Of a stretch of DNA of 51,897 nt, positions 51,699 through 51,897 are shown piece by piece. The notes under the pieces are model-generated. The model was not told the DNA's origin, searched no databases, and was given only the letters and a program-made list of their open reading frames with translations. The position numbers were made by a program, and so were the translations under genes. Positions within the stretch are counted from its first letter, which is position 1. Each line of letters starts with the position of its first letter. The DNA comes from Defluviitaleaceae bacterium (lineage in GTDB: Bacteria; Bacillota; Clostridia; Lachnospirales; WRAA01), in the NCBI GenBank assembly GCA_009780015.1, contig WRAW01000009.1:1-51897 (forward strand). The letters run 5' to 3'.

Positions 51699-51897
51699 GA
51701 ACCTGTGTTCATAGGTGGGGATGGCGGATTGACGAGGCGATTTTTCGCCAATCTAGGAAGTGACGACGCCCGGGGTCCCCGCAAAGCCCGGTTTTGGCTT
51801 TGTGGGGTGGACTGAGCGTACCCGCAGTGGTACGCAAGGATGCTGTGTGCCGGTGGCACACGTTTAGCATCCGAAGCGCCAGCGTAGGCGGAGGAAC
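51699..51897. repeat. Palindromic element F, cut by window end, beginning at a stop codon
   Basis: Starts GAACCTGTGTTCATAGG immediately after the TAA stop of the GerA-like gene (51696-51698), matching the TAA side of elements C and D. The core GATTTTTCGCCAATCTAGGA, AGTGACGACGCCCGGGGTCC, then GCAAAGCCC / GGCTTTGTGGGG closely matches D, and GCGTACC/GGTACGC matches B and E. A further stem (GTGTGCC/GGCACAC) follows. The other end is outside the window. Confidence 0.8.

Overview
This window looks like part of the chromosome of an endospore-forming, motile, anaerobic clostridial Firmicute of roughly 50% G+C. The evidence is the dnaA-dnaN-recF-gyrB-gyrA block with a Bacillus-type origin, the clostridial PBP2-minC-minD-minE-rodA-mgsA block, a GerA-type spore germination protein, a chemoreceptor, FliK-like and FlgN-like flagellar proteins, and many ferredoxin/flavodoxin-type proteins. 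Naming a genus from sequence alone would be guesswork.

Layout. 1-2.1 kb: the end of an integrated mobile element (large serine recombinase cut by the window edge, hairpin/terminator, two small genes). 2.1-8.4 kb (minus strand): cell-shape and division-site genes. 8.6-18.9 kb (minus strand): replication genes, with extra redox and small genes inserted. A flavodoxin-ferredoxin gene is translationally coupled between recF and gyrB, and three small genes lie between gyrB and gyrA. The origin (DnaA boxes, DnaA-trio array, AT-rich stretch) is between dnaA and dnaN. 19.3-28.5 kb (plus strand): an accessory catabolic locus with an Lrp-type regulator, a 2-hydroxyacid dehydrogenase, a DRE-TIM metallolyase, a TRAP transporter (dctP, dctQ, dctM), a QueG-like Fe-S protein and both subunits of 2-amino-4-oxopentanoate thiolase (ortA, ortB). 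It lacks the usual ornithine-pathway partners. 28.8-35 kb: chemoreceptor, HD-GYP protein, an orphan XRE regulator and an AT-rich patch of small mobile-type genes, part of it bracketed by two near-identical terminator repeats. 35-42.5 kb: a TraB/GumN-like lipoprotein, FliK-like protein, ferritin-like protein, acetyltransferase, oligoendopeptidase F, flavodoxin and a G5/3D cell-wall protein. 42.9-47.3 kb (minus strand): tyrS-flgN-like-metG-tatD. 47.7-51.7 kb: a DUF368 membrane protein, a MATE transporter and a GerA protein.

The strongest unexplained signal is a family of about 160-210 bp nested palindromic elements. There are six clear copies (one cut by the window edge), plus a short variant and a lone end. 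They share a core that can be aligned by eye, but each has different, self-complementary terminal inverted repeats and short TA-type target duplications. They sit only between genes. Two copies start directly after a TAA stop codon, two interrupt the TRAP operon, and one lies just upstream of gyrA. Other signals worth following are the orphan OrtAB locus, three identical 14-bp palindromes in 5.7 kb, a long structured leader before the 3D-domain gene, substituted catalytic residues in MgsA and an unusual quinolone-determining region in GyrA.

No rRNA, tRNA or CRISPR array was seen.
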